From Bacteroidia bacterium (lineage in GTDB: Bacteria; Bacteroidota; Bacteroidia; 2-12-FULL-35-15), in NCBI GenBank assembly GCA_020051175.1, contig JAGVJJ010000011.1:144257-208256 (forward strand): a stretch of 64,000 nucleotides of DNA, read 5' to 3'. Position 1 is the first letter of the stretch, and each line of letters begins with the position of its first letter. Below the pieces are notes generated by a model that ran no database searches, was not told the DNA's origin, and saw only the letters and a program-made list of their open reading frames with translations. Shown in pieces: positions 44,828 through 55,900 of this stretch. The position numbers and the translations under genes are program-made.

Positions 44828-46618
44828 ATGAAAAAATTCATTTTTCCGGTTTTAGCAATTGTCCTGCTTTCAGCCTGCGGTGGTAACCAGGAAACCGCTC
44901 AATCCAATTCCCTTGCCCCCAACATTAATCCGCGGTTCGACAGTTATAAAAACAATTTTATTGAGGCGCTCTGGAAAGTGTACCCTACCTGGGCCAGCAG
45001 CCAGGGATATCATAAATACGACAGCATACTTGTTGTTCCTGACGAAGCCTCAAGGGCCAAAGAGCTGGCATTCGTAAAAGCCAATTTGGACTCATTGAAA
45101 ACATTTGATATCAATGGTTTGTCTGACAATAATAAAACGGATTATTACATGATTGAAAACCAGCTCAAATCCATTGAATGGGGAATAAATGAGCTGAAAG
45201 CATATGAATGGAACCCTGCAGACTATAATGTTTCGGGTTCATTTGCGGAAATACTGAATGGCAACTACGATTCACTGGATGTGCGTCTCAGGAATTTTAA
45301 CCTTAAAATGGCCAATATTGGTGCTTATTATGAAGCTGCAAAAAAGAATATAAAAAATCCAACACTGGTTCACACCGAACTGGCGATTGATCAAAACCTG
45401 GGCGGTGTTTCTGTATTTGAAAAAGACTTTCATGAGGCACTCAATAAAGTACGCTTTGGCGAACATGAAAAGCAAATGATGGAAGCCAATGCCCGCATGG
45501 CTGTAAAAGCAATAAAAGACTATGCAGATTGGCTTAAAAAACTTAAAAACCCTACGCCTCGTAGTTTCCGTTTAGGCAAAGAACTTTATGCAAAAAAGTT
45601 TGAATACGATATTCAATCGGGGTATACAGCCGAGCAGATATATGAAAAAGCACTTGCCCGTAAGAAAGAACTGCATGAAAAAATGTTTGAAATTGCTGAT
45701 AAGCTGTGGGATAAATATGTTGGAAAGGAAAACACGAATATAAAACCTACTGATAGGTTACAGCTCATCAAACAGGTAATTGATAAAATATCCGAAAAGC
45801 ATGTTCAGCCAGACTCCTTCCAGACTGCTATTGAAAAACAATTACCGGTGCTGACCGAATTTATAAAAAAGAAAGACCTGATAACTATGGACCCTACAAA
45901 GCCGCTGGTGGTGCGCAGGGAGCCTGATTATATGGCTGGTGTGGCAGGAGCATCCATTTCAGCACCTGGTCCGTATGATAAAAACGGCAACACGTATTAT
46001 AATGTCGGTAGCTTATCAGGCTGGCCAAAGGACAAGGCGGAAAGCTATTTGCGCGAATACAACCACTACATACTTCAGATCTTAAATATCCATGAAGCCA
46101 TTCCCGGGCATTATACACAGCTGGTGTACAGCAACCAGTCGCCAAGCCTTATTAAAGCCTTGTTTGGAAACAATGCCATGATTGAGGGATGGGCAGTATA
46201 TACTGAACGCATGATGCTGGAAAACGGCTATGATGATTCGCCTGAGATGTGGCTGATGTATTACAAATGGAACCTGCGCAGCACCTGTAACACCATATTG
46301 GATTACAGCGTACATACAAAAGACATGAGCCAGGAAGATGCCTTAAACCTTTTGATAAATGAGGCTTTCCAGCAACAGGCCGAAGCCGAGGGAAAATGGA
46401 AACGTGTGTCTGTAACACAGGTGCAACTTTGCTGCTATTTTACAGGATATACTGAAATATATGATTTCCGTGAAGAGCTGAAAAAACAAATGAATGACAA
46501 GTTCAACCTGAAGTTGTTTCACGAGCAATTCCTCAGCTATGGCAGTGCTCCTGTAAAGTATATACGGCAACTGATGTTAAAAGAAATGGAGAAATGCCCT
46601 GCTTTTAAACAAAACTAA
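44828..46618 (+). CDS. DUF885 family protein (metallopeptidase-like), lipoprotein
   Basis: 596 aa; lipobox LLSACGG; ILNIHEAIPGHYTQLVYSNQSPSL; EGWAVYTERMMLENGY. Confidence 0.93.
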   Translation: MKKFIFPVLAIVLLSACGGNQETAQSNSLAPNINPRFDSYKNNFIEALWKVYPTWASSQGYHKYDSILVVPDEASRAKELAFVKANLDSLKTFDINGLSDNNKTDYYMIENQLKSIEWGINELKAYEWNPADYNVSGSFAEILNGNYDSLDVRLRNFNLKMANIGAYYEAAKKNIKNPTLVHTELAIDQNLGGVSVFEKDFHEALNKVRFGEHEKQMMEANARMAVKAIKDYADWLKKLKNPTPRSFRLGKELYAKKFEYDIQSGYTAEQIYEKALARKKELHEKMFEIADKLWDKYVGKENTNIKPTDRLQLIKQVIDKISEKHVQPDSFQTAIEKQLPVLTEFIKKKDLITMDPTKPLVVRREPDYMAGVAGASISAPGPYDKNGNTYYNVGSLSGWPKDKAESYLREYNHYILQILNIHEAIPGHYTQLVYSNQSPSLIKALFGNNAMIEGWAVYTERMMLENGYDDSPEMWLMYYKWNLRSTCNTILDYSVHTKDMSQEDALNLLINEAFQQQAEAEGKWKRVSVTQVQLCCYFTGYTEIYDFREELKKQMNDKFNLKLFHEQFLSYGSAPVKYIRQLMLKEMEKCPAFKQN

Positions 46619-46647
46619 TTCTAGAAATTAAAACTATATTTTCAAAA

Positions 46648-47907
46648 ATGCTGATTTCCTGTAATAAAATACCCAATAAAAAGCTTTCGGCAAACGGAAA
46701 GAAAAAACTGGATTTTTCATTCAGTCTAAGCAATTCTGTTTCCGGTATAAACAGTAAAGACTGGGAAGCAGTAGCCGGTTTTGGCAGCCCTTTCCTTCAA
46801 TTGCCCTATTTAAGTGTGGTTGAAAACCAGCACCCGGAGAACATGTGTTTTCATTATGCTACCATTTATCAGGATTCAAAGCCTGTTGCCATCACCTATT
46901 TCCAGGTTGTGAACTTTTCTTCTGAAACCTTTGAAAATTATATAGGTAAGGAAAACAATGAGGTTTCATGCGTCATCACCAGCTACCTGAAAAAACACCT
47001 TACAGATCACCTGATACGCAATGTGAGCAAAATAAACATGCGCTTACTTATCTGTGGAAATGCCTTTGTTAGCGGGGAGCATGGCCTTGCCTGTGTTCCT
47101 GAAATAAACAAAACCGAGGTATTTGATGTACTTGCTGATATAATTTATGAAATCAGTGAAACAGAAAAATCACGGGGTAAAATTGCGGCCATCCTGGTTA
47201 AAGATTTTTCCACAACGGCAAAAGATGTAGCAGATGAGCTAAAGGAATTCAAATACCACGATTTCCTCGTTGAGCCTAATATGATTGTAAATGTAAGCTG
47301 GCCCACGTTTGAAGAATACCTGAATGCCATGAGCAAAAAGTACCGGAACCGGGCAAAAAGTATATTGAAAAAAGGGGGTGAGTTGCAGCGCAAACACTTT
47401 TCGGCCAACGATATCAAGGAGCATGCCGATCAGATCCAGAAGCTTTATGACAATGTGCACATGAAAGCCACATTCCGCATGGCTTCTCTAACGAGTGATT
47501 ATTTTGTGGAGATGAAAAAAGTACTGAAAGACCACTTTAATTTTATTGCATACTATCACAACGAAACGCTGGTGGGATTCCGCACCTCTTTTGTTTTACA
47601 TGATTCCATAGAAGCCCATTTTATTGGCCTTAATTATGAGATCAACAAAGATCTGGAGTTGTACCAGAACATTTTATACGATTATATTAAAGAAACAATA
47701 GAACATCAGCTGCCAAAGCTTACGCTGGGCAGAACTGCAGCTGAAATTAAAAGTACGGTTGGAGCCGAAGCGTATCAGCTCATCTGCTATATACGCCACC
47801 GCAACCCTTTATCCAATCAGCTCATAAAACCATTTATCGATTCTATTAAAACAACAGAATGGATTCCACGAAACCCTTTTAAAGACGTGACCTTACAGGG
47901 GGCTTAA
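46648..47907 (+). CDS. GNAT-fold/peptidoglycan-recognition-like acyltransferase
   Basis: 419 aa; FEEYLNAMSKKYRNRAKSILKKGGEL, LVGFRTSFVLHDSIEAHFIGLNYEINKDLELYQNILYDYIKETIE. Confidence 0.7.
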   Translation: MLISCNKIPNKKLSANGKKKLDFSFSLSNSVSGINSKDWEAVAGFGSPFLQLPYLSVVENQHPENMCFHYATIYQDSKPVAITYFQVVNFSSETFENYIGKENNEVSCVITSYLKKHLTDHLIRNVSKINMRLLICGNAFVSGEHGLACVPEINKTEVFDVLADIIYEISETEKSRGKIAAILVKDFSTTAKDVADELKEFKYHDFLVEPNMIVNVSWPTFEEYLNAMSKKYRNRAKSILKKGGELQRKHFSANDIKEHADQIQKLYDNVHMKATFRMASLTSDYFVEMKKVLKDHFNFIAYYHNETLVGFRTSFVLHDSIEAHFIGLNYEINKDLELYQNILYDYIKETIEHQLPKLTLGRTAAEIKSTVGAEAYQLICYIRHRNPLSNQLIKPFIDSIKTTEWIPRNPFKDVTLQGA

Positions 47908-47909
47908 TG

Positions 47910-49349
47910 TCATTTTTTATTAGCAAAAACAACAAGCCGGACAGTTTTATCTGGCTCCTTTATCTCAAAACTCTCCACTACGTCCAGGTCAGGATCATTT
48001 TGTAGTTTCTCGAGAGTAATGCCTTTCTCAGTTGTTGAAAACCAGCTGTCCCAAATAACTATATACTCAACAGGCCGCTGCATCGTATAAAGCGAGCCTA
48101 ATTCTTTAAAGTCTTTATCGAAAGGATCTTTGTTTAAAGTAATGTGCAAATAAGGATGCGCATAATAAACTGGCACACCCTCAGGAAACTTTTCTTTAAT
48201 AGTTGCAGTAGCGGATGCCACAAGTACCTGTTCGTCAGACAAAGACAAATCCTTTTTCCAGTTGATGGATGCAGGATTGGGAAGGAACGGAAATAAAAAC
48301 ACCCAGCCGGCAAATACAGCAGAGAGCGAAGTACTTACAAACCTGCTTTTAAAAGCGTCCGCTATAAAATTAAAACCTTGCAGGGCAATCAATACAGCAA
48401 GAGGCACTATGGCAATCAGCACCCTTTTTAGTCCCATGGACTCAAAAATACCCAGGTACCAGAAAATGGAATGGGCAGATATAAATGCAACAAACAAGCC
48501 ATATACAAGCAGTGTTTCTTTTTTTATAAGAAAGCCCCAAGCACCCTCTTTTTCAATAAAAGGCTGTGCTGCTTTTTTTATAAATCCTGCAATTACAAGA
48601 ATATACAATGGTATGCCAATGATATAATTTAATTGTACCACAAAATGCAAGAGTGAACCACTGCCATACTTACCGCTGGAACCAGCGTAGGGTATTTTAG
48701 TAAAAACCCACAATACATCCTGATAATAAAAGCTGCCAGCTATACCATATATAAAATGGCCACACAACAGCCATGGTAAATACCTGTACTGGCGTGCAAT
48801 GAGCAGGTACAAAACAAAAACACAGATAATAACAAGTCCTTCGGACCTTACAAATGGTAAAAAAGACACCACGAGCAATGCGGACTGCAACCGGTTACAA
48901 AATAGCAGATAAATACTGATTGTCAGAAGCAATGCAAATAATGGCTCAGTAAGTCCCGAAAAAACATGAATAAAATAACCCGGTGCAAAGCACAACAAAA
49001 GGGGCGCAAGCCATGCACGCCTATAACCTGCAGCACCAGAGGCCTTGTAGCAAAACCAGGCTGTGCAGGCTGCAACACAGCAATTGAATATTTTCATTCC
49101 TGTAAAACCAAACTGTGCAAACGGGCTACTTAACAATACAAACAAGGGCTTGGCCCAATGATTTAAAAAATTTTCGGGATGCGCAAAGGCATATTTGGAA
49201 AACAGGAAATGAATGATACTGTCGCCCGAATCACAGGTGCCGTTGGTGATGACGGCAACAGCAACCATAGCAATAAAATAAAGTATAATCCCCAGGCAAA
49301 CAGTAGTATCCTGCTTGGAAAATTTCCGGTTCTTCATCCTCTTAGTCAA
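47910..49349 (-). CDS. Polytopic membrane protein, glycosyltransferase (GT39/GT-C)-like
   Basis: 479 aa, about ten TM segments; soluble C-terminal tail with EYIVIWDSWFS. Confidence 0.6.
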   Translation of the reverse strand: MTKRMKNRKFSKQDTTVCLGIILYFIAMVAVAVITNGTCDSGDSIIHFLFSKYAFAHPENFLNHWAKPLFVLLSSPFAQFGFTGMKIFNCCVAACTAWFCYKASGAAGYRRAWLAPLLLCFAPGYFIHVFSGLTEPLFALLLTISIYLLFCNRLQSALLVVSFLPFVRSEGLVIICVFVLYLLIARQYRYLPWLLCGHFIYGIAGSFYYQDVLWVFTKIPYAGSSGKYGSGSLLHFVVQLNYIIGIPLYILVIAGFIKKAAQPFIEKEGAWGFLIKKETLLVYGLFVAFISAHSIFWYLGIFESMGLKRVLIAIVPLAVLIALQGFNFIADAFKSRFVSTSLSAVFAGWVFLFPFLPNPASINWKKDLSLSDEQVLVASATATIKEKFPEGVPVYYAHPYLHITLNKDPFDKDFKELGSLYTMQRPVEYIVIWDSWFSTTEKGITLEKLQNDPDLDVVESFEIKEPDKTVRLVVFANKK

Positions 49350-49487
49350 TTTTATTCAACGACCAAGATGAAAAAAGAACAGACAGGTTTATAAAAACCC
49401 CTTTACACACTATCAACAATATATTAACAAGTTATCGACATCATCTCAAAATCGCCATTTTTTTACTCAAAATGGGCAAAATAATTC

Positions 49488-49495
49488 TATATTTG
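49488..49495 (+). promoter_or_regulatory. -7-type promoter element TATATTTG upstream of the YfiR-TPR-phosphatase operon
   Basis: Exact TAnnTTTG match, 30 bp before the track start at 49526. Confidence 0.5.
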
Positions 49496-49525
49496 CACAC
49501 TTTGTAAAAAAAACTGGCTTGCAAT

Positions 49526-50077
49526 TTGTTTAAGCTATTGGCTAAGATGAAAAAACTTCTTTTCATATTATTATCATTTGTGCTCTTTACCTCGTCAACG
49601 ATGGTAAAGCCGGGTGATTCTGAAGAAGCCAACGCAAAAATTAAAGCTATCTATATTTACAATTTTACCAAATACATAGAGTGGCCCGAAAGTTATCAGG
49701 AAGGAAGCTTTGTCATTGGTTACATCGGCAACAATACAGCACTTTTAACGGAATTATCGAAACTAGCAGCCAGCAAAAAGGCTGGAAATCAAAGCATTGA
49801 AATACGCAACATCTCCAAATTGGACGACAACTCCAAATATCACATCATCTTTATTCTAGCCGACAACTCTACCCAGCTTGCAGAGGTACTGGCTAAAACA
49901 AAAGGAAAAAGCACATTAATTGTTACGGAAAAGCCAGGGCTAGCTCAAAAAGGAGCAGGAATTAACTTTATAGTAGAGGACAACAAACAAAAAATTGAAT
50001 TAAGTAAAGAAAATATTAGCAAATATAAATTAAAAGTTGCCGAAACCCTGGTTAAATTGTCGAACCCGGTTAATTAA
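49526..50077 (+). CDS. YfiR family (DUF4154) periplasmic protein
   Basis: About 183 aa; signal; AKIKAIYIYNFTKYIEWPESYQEGSFVIGYIG...SLIVTEKPGLAQKGAGINFIVEDNKQKIELSKENISKYKLKVAETLVKLS-type pattern. The ATG at 49547 (MKKLLFILLS) may be the true start. Confidence 0.88.
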   Translation: MFKLLAKMKKLLFILLSFVLFTSSTMVKPGDSEEANAKIKAIYIYNFTKYIEWPESYQEGSFVIGYIGNNTALLTELSKLAASKKAGNQSIEIRNISKLDDNSKYHIIFILADNSTQLAEVLAKTKGKSTLIVTEKPGLAQKGAGINFIVEDNKQKIELSKENISKYKLKVAETLVKLSNPVN

Positions 50078-50099
50078 TTTTTTGTATATTTACATCTAA

Positions 50100-51008
50100 A
50101 TGAGAGCGTTAACAAAAATAAAAATCATTCTTTTAGTGCAATTGATGATCATGTCAGTTGTAACAAAAGCTCAGGAAGATGCAATAGTCTTCGCTGAGGA
50201 TTTTGTTAAACGTGGAAATTTAGATAGTGCTAAGTTCTATATCGACAAAGCATCTGTGCATCCGGCAACGAAAGAATTGCCGGAGACCTGGTATCTCCGT
50301 GGGTTTGTTTACAAAGAAATTTCGGTTAAACTTGAAAAAAACAACAAGAAATCGCCAGCTAGACTGGAGGCTTTAAACTCGCTGAGGAAATCAATTATGC
50401 TTGACAAAACAATGGAATTGCAACAGGACAACGTTGCCCTGATGCAGTCCCTCATAAACCGCATGCATAATGACGTTGCTGAATGCCTCGACCCTTTTGA
50501 ATATGAAACAGCCATTGAAATTTTCAGAAAGTCGCAGGAATATTTTAAAATAATTAATCCCTCACTTGAGGCTTATCAAAACCGTGAAATTGAATTTGCA
50601 CTTGCACTGGGTTCGGTGTACAATACCATTATCGAATCAAGTCATGACAGTACAGCTATTATAAAGTTTTCCAACAATGCCATATCACTTTATCAAAAGG
50701 TGTTAACACTCGACCCAAACAATATTACTGCAACCTACAGTATAGGTATTTTGTACTACAACAAAGCTGTAAAGCTTATCAAAGCTTCAGAGTATGTTGA
50801 TATCACTGAGATTAATAAACTTCAGGACGAATCAATTGCCCTGTTTAGAGCCGCTCGCCCTTTTCTTGAAAAAACGCTAACATTGGATCCAAAACGTGAG
50901 GACGCTGTTCAGGGGCTTTCAGGAATCTGGTTTAGTTTGAACGATCAGGAAAAATACAACTATTACCAGAAAAAGCTGTTAGAGCTTAAGAAAAATAAAG
51001 ATAAATAA
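50100..51008 (+). CDS. TPR-repeat protein
   Basis: 302 aa; signal-like N-terminus; ISLYQKVLTLDPNNITATYSIGILYYNKAVKLI and ARPFLEKTLTLDPKREDAVQGLSGIW. Confidence 0.8.
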   Translation: MRALTKIKIILLVQLMIMSVVTKAQEDAIVFAEDFVKRGNLDSAKFYIDKASVHPATKELPETWYLRGFVYKEISVKLEKNNKKSPARLEALNSLRKSIMLDKTMELQQDNVALMQSLINRMHNDVAECLDPFEYETAIEIFRKSQEYFKIINPSLEAYQNREIEFALALGSVYNTIIESSHDSTAIIKFSNNAISLYQKVLTLDPNNITATYSIGILYYNKAVKLIKASEYVDITEINKLQDESIALFRAARPFLEKTLTLDPKREDAVQGLSGIWFSLNDQEKYNYYQKKLLELKKNKDK

Positions 51009-51033
51009 TACAATACTTCACTAGGCGCTTTGT

Positions 51034-52821
51034 ATGGGTTTTAGGTTCACAATTGGTAAAAGGATTGCATTAGGCTTTGGTGTTGTTGTGATCCTTACTG
51101 CCTTTACTTTCCTCTTTACCAACATTACTCTTAACGGAAGCCGGGTAAAAATTACTGATGCGATTGATGTAGTTAACCCTTCTTTAGCTAAACTTAAAGA
51201 ACTAGATAATCTTCTTGACCGATCAAAATTAGGTATTACTTATTGGTACTTTCAACGAACTCCGTCTCCAGAAAAAGAAAGACTCAAAACCTTAATCAAG
51301 GATGAATTTCCCAAACTAAAAAAGGAAATAAAAGCACTTTCGGTAAAATGGGATGAGGAGAACCAGGAAAATATGGAAACAATCTCTGCTTCCATAGATG
51401 ACCTGTTTTTATTTTATCAAGAGCATATTATGGCCAGATTAGCCGGTCTCGAAGACTATGATGATATGACAAATTACTTTGTTTTGATCTCAGACTTTGA
51501 GGATATAGAAAAATCGTTTGACAATGTTAAGACACAGCTTGCAAAACTTATAGGGAAACAAAATACAAATGCTATTACAAACAACAAGGAGATGCTGGAC
51601 TCCTTTGATGAGCTGGAAAAATTTGTTGTCCTGCTCGGAATAATACTGGTTTTAAGCAGTATACTTATAGCCTTCTTTACAGTCCGTTCTATTGTAAACC
51701 CCATTCAACAGCTGAAAAAAATGCTGTCTTTAATGGGTAAAGGAATTCTGCCTACAGAGCGGATGAAGGATCGTAAGGATGAAATTGGGGAAATGTCTGT
51801 AGCGCTGAATGATTTGATTGATGGGATGGAACGAACAACTGACTTTGCCAAAGAGGTAGGTTCCGGAAATTTTGATTCTGATTACCGTCCGTTAAGCAAT
51901 GACGATACTTTAGGTGCTGCACTCTTGAAGATGCGTGAAGACCTGCGTGAGAACGAGCGTGTGCTCGAAGCCAAGGTTATTGAGCGTACAGAGCAGGTAG
52001 TGCGCCAGAAAGAGGAGATTGAGGCTAAAAATGGAGAGCTTGAAGTTCTTTACAAGCATGTGACTGATAGTATTAAATACGCAAAACGTATACAGGAAGC
52101 CATTTTACCGCCTGACAGCCTTGTAAAGCAATTGTTGCCCGATTCTTTTGTACTTTATAAACCAAAAGACATTGTAAGCGGGGATTTTTACTGGATAGAA
52201 GAAAAAGATGGCAAGGTAATGTTCTCAGCAGTTGACTGTACCGGTCATGGTGTGCCCGGTGCATTTATGTCCATTGTGGGCTACAACATCTTAAAACAAA
52301 GTGTTATTAATAACAATCTTACAACGCCATCACTGATCCTGGATAAGCTGAATGAGGGAGTTAGTGAAACACTCCATCATGGCCATGAACATGAAGATGG
52401 ACAAGCGAAGGATGGTATGGATATTTCATTCTGCAGCATCGATTATAAAACGCTTGAACTGCAATATGCAGGCGCATACAACCCGCTTTATATTATAAGA
52501 AATGGTCAGCTGCTGCAAACAAAAGCCGATAAGTTCCCGATAGGTTTTTTCCTTGGCGAAGAAAAGAAAAAGTTTACCAATCATACCATTCAGCTGCAAA
52601 GTGGGGATACGGTATATATTTTCTCGGATGGTTATGCTGATCAGTTCGGAGGGCCTTTCGGACGCAAATTTATGGCCATTCCTTTCCGTGTGCTCCTGAT
52701 GGATATTAACAAGCATCCAATGGATAAACAGAAGGAAATACTGAACAAAACCATTGAAGAGTGGCGTGGCAACCTTGACCAGGTGGATGACATCCTGGTT
52801 ATGGGGGTAAGGATTCCTTAA
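51034..52821 (+). CDS. Membrane sensor with HAMP domain and SpoIIE/PP2C-type phosphatase domain
   Basis: 595 aa; two TMs; HAMP-like FFTVRSIVNPIQQLKKMLSLMGKG; phosphatase motifs VSGDFYWIEE, VDCTGHGVPGAFMSIVGY, DGMDISFCSIDY, IFSDGYADQFGG, QVDDILVMGVRI. Confidence 0.93.
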   Translation: MGFRFTIGKRIALGFGVVVILTAFTFLFTNITLNGSRVKITDAIDVVNPSLAKLKELDNLLDRSKLGITYWYFQRTPSPEKERLKTLIKDEFPKLKKEIKALSVKWDEENQENMETISASIDDLFLFYQEHIMARLAGLEDYDDMTNYFVLISDFEDIEKSFDNVKTQLAKLIGKQNTNAITNNKEMLDSFDELEKFVVLLGIILVLSSILIAFFTVRSIVNPIQQLKKMLSLMGKGILPTERMKDRKDEIGEMSVALNDLIDGMERTTDFAKEVGSGNFDSDYRPLSNDDTLGAALLKMREDLRENERVLEAKVIERTEQVVRQKEEIEAKNGELEVLYKHVTDSIKYAKRIQEAILPPDSLVKQLLPDSFVLYKPKDIVSGDFYWIEEKDGKVMFSAVDCTGHGVPGAFMSIVGYNILKQSVINNNLTTPSLILDKLNEGVSETLHHGHEHEDGQAKDGMDISFCSIDYKTLELQYAGAYNPLYIIRNGQLLQTKADKFPIGFFLGEEKKKFTNHTIQLQSGDTVYIFSDGYADQFGGPFGRKFMAIPFRVLLMDINKHPMDKQKEILNKTIEEWRGNLDQVDDILVMGVRIP

Positions 52822-52964
52822 TCCAGTTCCCGTTTTATTTTTCTTTTTAACATCCCTTTTTAATAACAATCCTCTTATTTTTCAAGGAATTAGCGCTTAT
52901 TTCTTGAATATTCCTTATTTTTATTGCATTATTTAACAGGTTTTATACTTATTATAAGGGATAT

Positions 52965-55900
52965 ATGGAAAAAATCTACTTTTCTCCAAAGAGTTTATAT
53001 TGCATTTTCGCAATTGCCTTTGCACTGCTGATTTCTACTGACACTTATGCGCAGTCTGCACCGGAAGGTATAAACTACCAGGCTATCGCACGCGATACTT
53101 CTGGCAGGCCAATGGCAGAAATTACCGATTTGGCAGTGCGGTTCAGCATCTTCTCTGATGCCAGCGGCACCGATACACTTTTTTCCGAAGTTCATAGCCC
53201 GGTAAGCACCAATATTTACGGACTTTTTACATTAGTAATAGGCTCGCGGGACTCTGTACGATTCAGAAATATAAATTGGGGAAGCGGAGATAAATACCTT
53301 GAAGTTGCCATTGCAAAAGTTGGAAACGAGTATTCAATGGGTATAACGCGGCTTGTAAGCGTTCCTTATGCACTATATTCCAAAAATTCCGGAAACAGCT
53401 GGCAATTGGATGGTAATTTTATTTCGACTCCGGATAGCGCTACTACTTTTATCGGTACTGTTAACAACGCTGATTTTGTTATTAAGACAGACAGTCTTCC
53501 GCGTATACGTGTTGCCGGAAACGGTAATGTAAAGGTTTTTGCCAAACTTGGGATTGGCGTGGATAATCCCAATTCCCCGTTAACCATACTTTCCAATGCT
53601 GGTGGCGATTTGGAGTTTGTTTCAGCATCAGGAGATACGGCAGACATTATTTCTGCCCCAGCGCTTAAAGTAGGGACATCAACAACAGCGCCTGTGCAGT
53701 TTACAACTAACAATACCGCACGAGTGCTGATTGATTCAGTAGGAAATGTTGGGATAGGTACATCAGCACCGGTTTCAAAACTTGATGTAGCAGGACAAAT
53801 TAAAATTACTGATGGTACGGAAGGAATAGGAAAAGTACTGACTTCAGATGCAAATGGTCTTGCCAGTTGGATGACACCAGATTCAGGCACTGTTTTATCG
53901 TTTAGTGCCGACAGCCTGCTCCCACTCTTTTCAACAACCGTAACGAACGATACTACAACCCCACACCTATCATTTACGCTTGAAAATGCAGGAGCTTATA
54001 CACTTTTTGGAAACAATACCAGTTCTGCTGCAACACCAGCTTACTTTACTCCGCAACTCAATTCAACGTTGTTTCAAAACCAGGGAACAACAACAACATT
54101 GCTTCATGGCAATGCATCGGGTGCCCCTTTCTGGGGACAAGTTGTAAATGCTGACATAGCAAACGCAACAATTGATTTAAGCACCAAAGTAACAGGTATC
54201 CTGCCAATGGCAAATGGGGGCTCCGGAGCAGCGATTACACCTGTAAACGGTGGAGTTGTTTATACCAACGCGAGCAATATGCAGGTTTCGGCTGCAGGTA
54301 CACTCGGACAAGTTCTATTATCAGGTGGACCGGGTGCACCAACATGGGCAAATTCAACTTCGGCCATTACTTTGAATGGCATTGCCCCAGTAACAACCAA
54401 TCCAACCAGCGCAACCAATTATGATATTGGTGTGGCTGTTAACTCAGCAACGAGCGCTGGAGTAGTAACGGCAGGTACAACCAATTACCACAAGGTATGG
54501 AAAACCGATGCTACCGGAACACCAGGCTGGAGAATGGATTCAACAGGTGTATACAAACCCGGAACAGGAATTAGCTTTGCCGGAGACACTATTAACAGTG
54601 TGTGGACTGTTTCCGGAAACAATATCCATAACAACAATTCGGGCAATGTAGGCATTGGAACCACTACCCCGGGAGCCAGACTGGAAGTACAAAACACAGA
54701 TACAGTGCTAAGTGCCGGCCATTTTGAAAACACCAATGCATCCAACAATTCAACTACACTTTCTGTTATAGGCAACAGCGCTGCCGGAAGCGCCCTCTTT
54801 GTATCTGAAACGGGGCTTGCAGATGCAGTTGAGATTTCATTGAACAATTCAGCCAGTTTTGGTGATGCACTAAATATCACAACCAACAGCTCAGGCAATG
54901 CAATCTGGGCAATTAATAACAGCAGCACCACCGGCACCGCAGGCCGTTTTGATCTCACTAATGGCTCATCAGGCGATGCTATTTATGTATCCACCAACGG
55001 ATCAGGAAGCGCAGGTAATTTTAACCAGATAAGTAACGGCAGTGCATCACCGGCTTTAAAGGCTACCAGCGGCATTAACAGTTTAGGCGGTGCGGCCAGC
55101 TTTATATTAACAAATCCGGGCAGTACAGCGGATGCTGTTAGTATAACAACAGCAGGCGGCAGCTCCAAAGCATTAACTGTTAGCAATACCGGTGCTGGTG
55201 CCACTTCATACGGAACTTATGTTTCGGCCACGGGGGCTGCCACCACCAATGTTGCAGGGTACTTCTCCGCTACTGGTGCAACAGCCAACTATGCAGGTAT
55301 TTTTGAAAATGGTAATGTGGGAATCGGAACAACAACACCACCACTTCCTTTATCAATAAGCAGTACAGGAATGGGCCAATATTCGCAGCACCGACAATCA
55401 GCCACTGTGGGTGACGGGCAGGAAATGTACTACCGGTTCAACACCTTAAATGGAACAATGGAAACGTATGCCAGTATTTACTCCGACATCGTATCCAATA
55501 CAAACAGCGCCCAAAGCGGTGCGCTGGAATTCAGGGTTTGGAATGCAGGCAGCGCTGTTCGTGCTATCAGAATTCAGAACAATGGAAATGTGGGAATCGG
55601 GACTACCGCTCCGGCATCAAGATTACATGTTGCTGCGGGAGCTATAAGAACCGGTGCTGCCTCAACTGCTAACGGAACTTTAATTTTTAATAATGCGAGC
55701 AATGCAAACACCATAACAATTCAGTCTGGTGCAACTTCAGGAAACTACAATTTGACTTTACCTGTGGCTGCTCCAACCAGTAACGGCCAAGTATTGTCCA
55801 GCACGACAGGTGGCGTTTTGAGCTGGACTACTATTTCCGGCCCAACCGGAAGCGGTACAACAAACTATGTTACAAAATGGAGCTCTGCCAGTGCATTGAC

